64,000 bases of DNA from Castanea sativa (Eukaryota > Streptophyta > Magnoliopsida > Fagales > Fagaceae): assembly GCF_040712315.1 (NCBI RefSeq), contig NC_134018.1:15582835-15646834 (forward strand), read 5' to 3'. Below, in pieces: positions 63,801 through 64,000 of this stretch (positions within the stretch are counted from its first letter, which is position 1; each line of letters starts with the position of its first letter). The notes under the pieces are model-generated. The model saw nothing but the letters and a program-made list of their open reading frames with translations, ran no database searches and was not told the origin of the DNA. Both the position numbers and the translations under genes were made by a program.

Positions 63801-64000
63801 CCCCACGAAGCTGAGATGATCAAGGGAATACCATTAAGCTCTCACCGTCTCGCTGATAGGATGATATGGGTAGAAGCTTCTAATGGTAAGGTCAGCGTCA
63901 AGAGTGCCTATAAATTAGCTATGAGACTCTCGGAGGGTGGTGAACAGGCTGCCAGTTCGGAGCGCAGCCAAATGAGATTGTTTTGGAATAAGCTATGGGT
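60860..64000 (+). pseudogene. LINE ORF2 (endonuclease and reverse transcriptase), broken
   Basis: The ATG at 60860 gives MSLISWNCRGLGNLRSVKV, an APE-type endonuclease with METKS, IGDFNEI and SSVLDHSPL blocks. Stops at 61328 (TAG), 61652 (TGA) and 62111 (TAA) lie in one frame, followed by a frame change near the T-run at 62240. Reverse transcriptase: EYRPISLCNVVYKIASK, QSAFMHGRLITDN, the first catalytic Asp in LDMSKAYDR, RQGDPLSPYLF. The FADD motif reads FADN (gataat, about 62899-62904), losing the second catalytic Asp. The C-terminal zinc-binding region (WRVGNGSDIRIWGDKWLP) runs to the window edge. Confidence 0.92.

Larger units (their letters stand above)
58420..64000 (+). mobile_element. 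L1-type LINE retrotransposon, decayed, 3' end beyond the window
   Basis: Order: 5' leader (from about 58420), ORF1 (58561-60863), ORF2 endonuclease (from 60860), reverse transcriptase (about 62200-63330) and zinc-binding C-terminus (63600 to the edge). A 678-bp DNA transposon interrupts ORF1. Nonsense codons, frame changes and a changed catalytic residue show it is dead. It is on the opposite strand from, and of a different lineage than, the LINE at 1-5215. Confidence 0.93.

Overview
This is a plant nuclear window. The evidence is intron-bearing genes with GT..AG introns, plant-specific families (S-domain receptor kinase, RWP-RK, F-box/FBA, ALDH11-type GAPN), AT-rich intergenic DNA and many transposable elements. 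The mix suggests a woody eudicot. A rosid tree such as Fagaceae is only a guess, because nothing in the sequence fixes the species.

Layout. 1-5215 is a decayed L1-type LINE on the minus strand, with a second transposon inside its gag-like ORF. 5431-6804 is an intact single-exon F-box gene (+). 6805-13768 is its duplicated 3' flank, two SINEs, a receptor-kinase flank copy and a hAT-like element. 13769-15800 is a long-inverted-repeat element full of CTCGAG palindromes, with a further hAT-like element inside it. 15833-17603 is a Mutator-type element (Pack-MULE) carrying pieces of two unrelated host genes, a VQ-motif protein and a conserved plant protein. 17947-19199 is an F-box pseudogene copy, and 19200-24545 is a repeated version of its flank. 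24546-25930 is the 5' end of a lost S-domain kinase plus its upstream region. 26087-28284 is a GAPN (ALDH11) pseudogene fragment, followed by a MULE transposase relic (28450-29720). 30660-33075 is tandemly duplicated AT-rich DNA. 34216-35832 is a four-exon RWP-RK (RKD-type) gene (+). 38100-38751 is the end of a Copia element. 39083-42587 is a seven-exon S-domain receptor kinase (-), intact except for a mutated splice donor. 45430-48290 is a second, broken kinase copy (-). 48950-58390 is duplicated upstream DNA, Helitrons, an LTR-like element, a SINE and foldbacks. 58420-64000 is a second dead LINE (+), again with a DNA transposon inside its gag-like ORF.

Three host genes look near-complete: the F-box gene, the RKD gene and the S-domain kinase. 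Much of the rest comes from duplication of two modules, an F-box gene with its 3' flank and an S-domain kinase with its upstream region, followed by transposon insertion. Because several segments occur two or more times, some insertions can be checked against an empty paralogous site inside the same window. All coordinates and splice junctions were read by eye; no alignment or database search was run.
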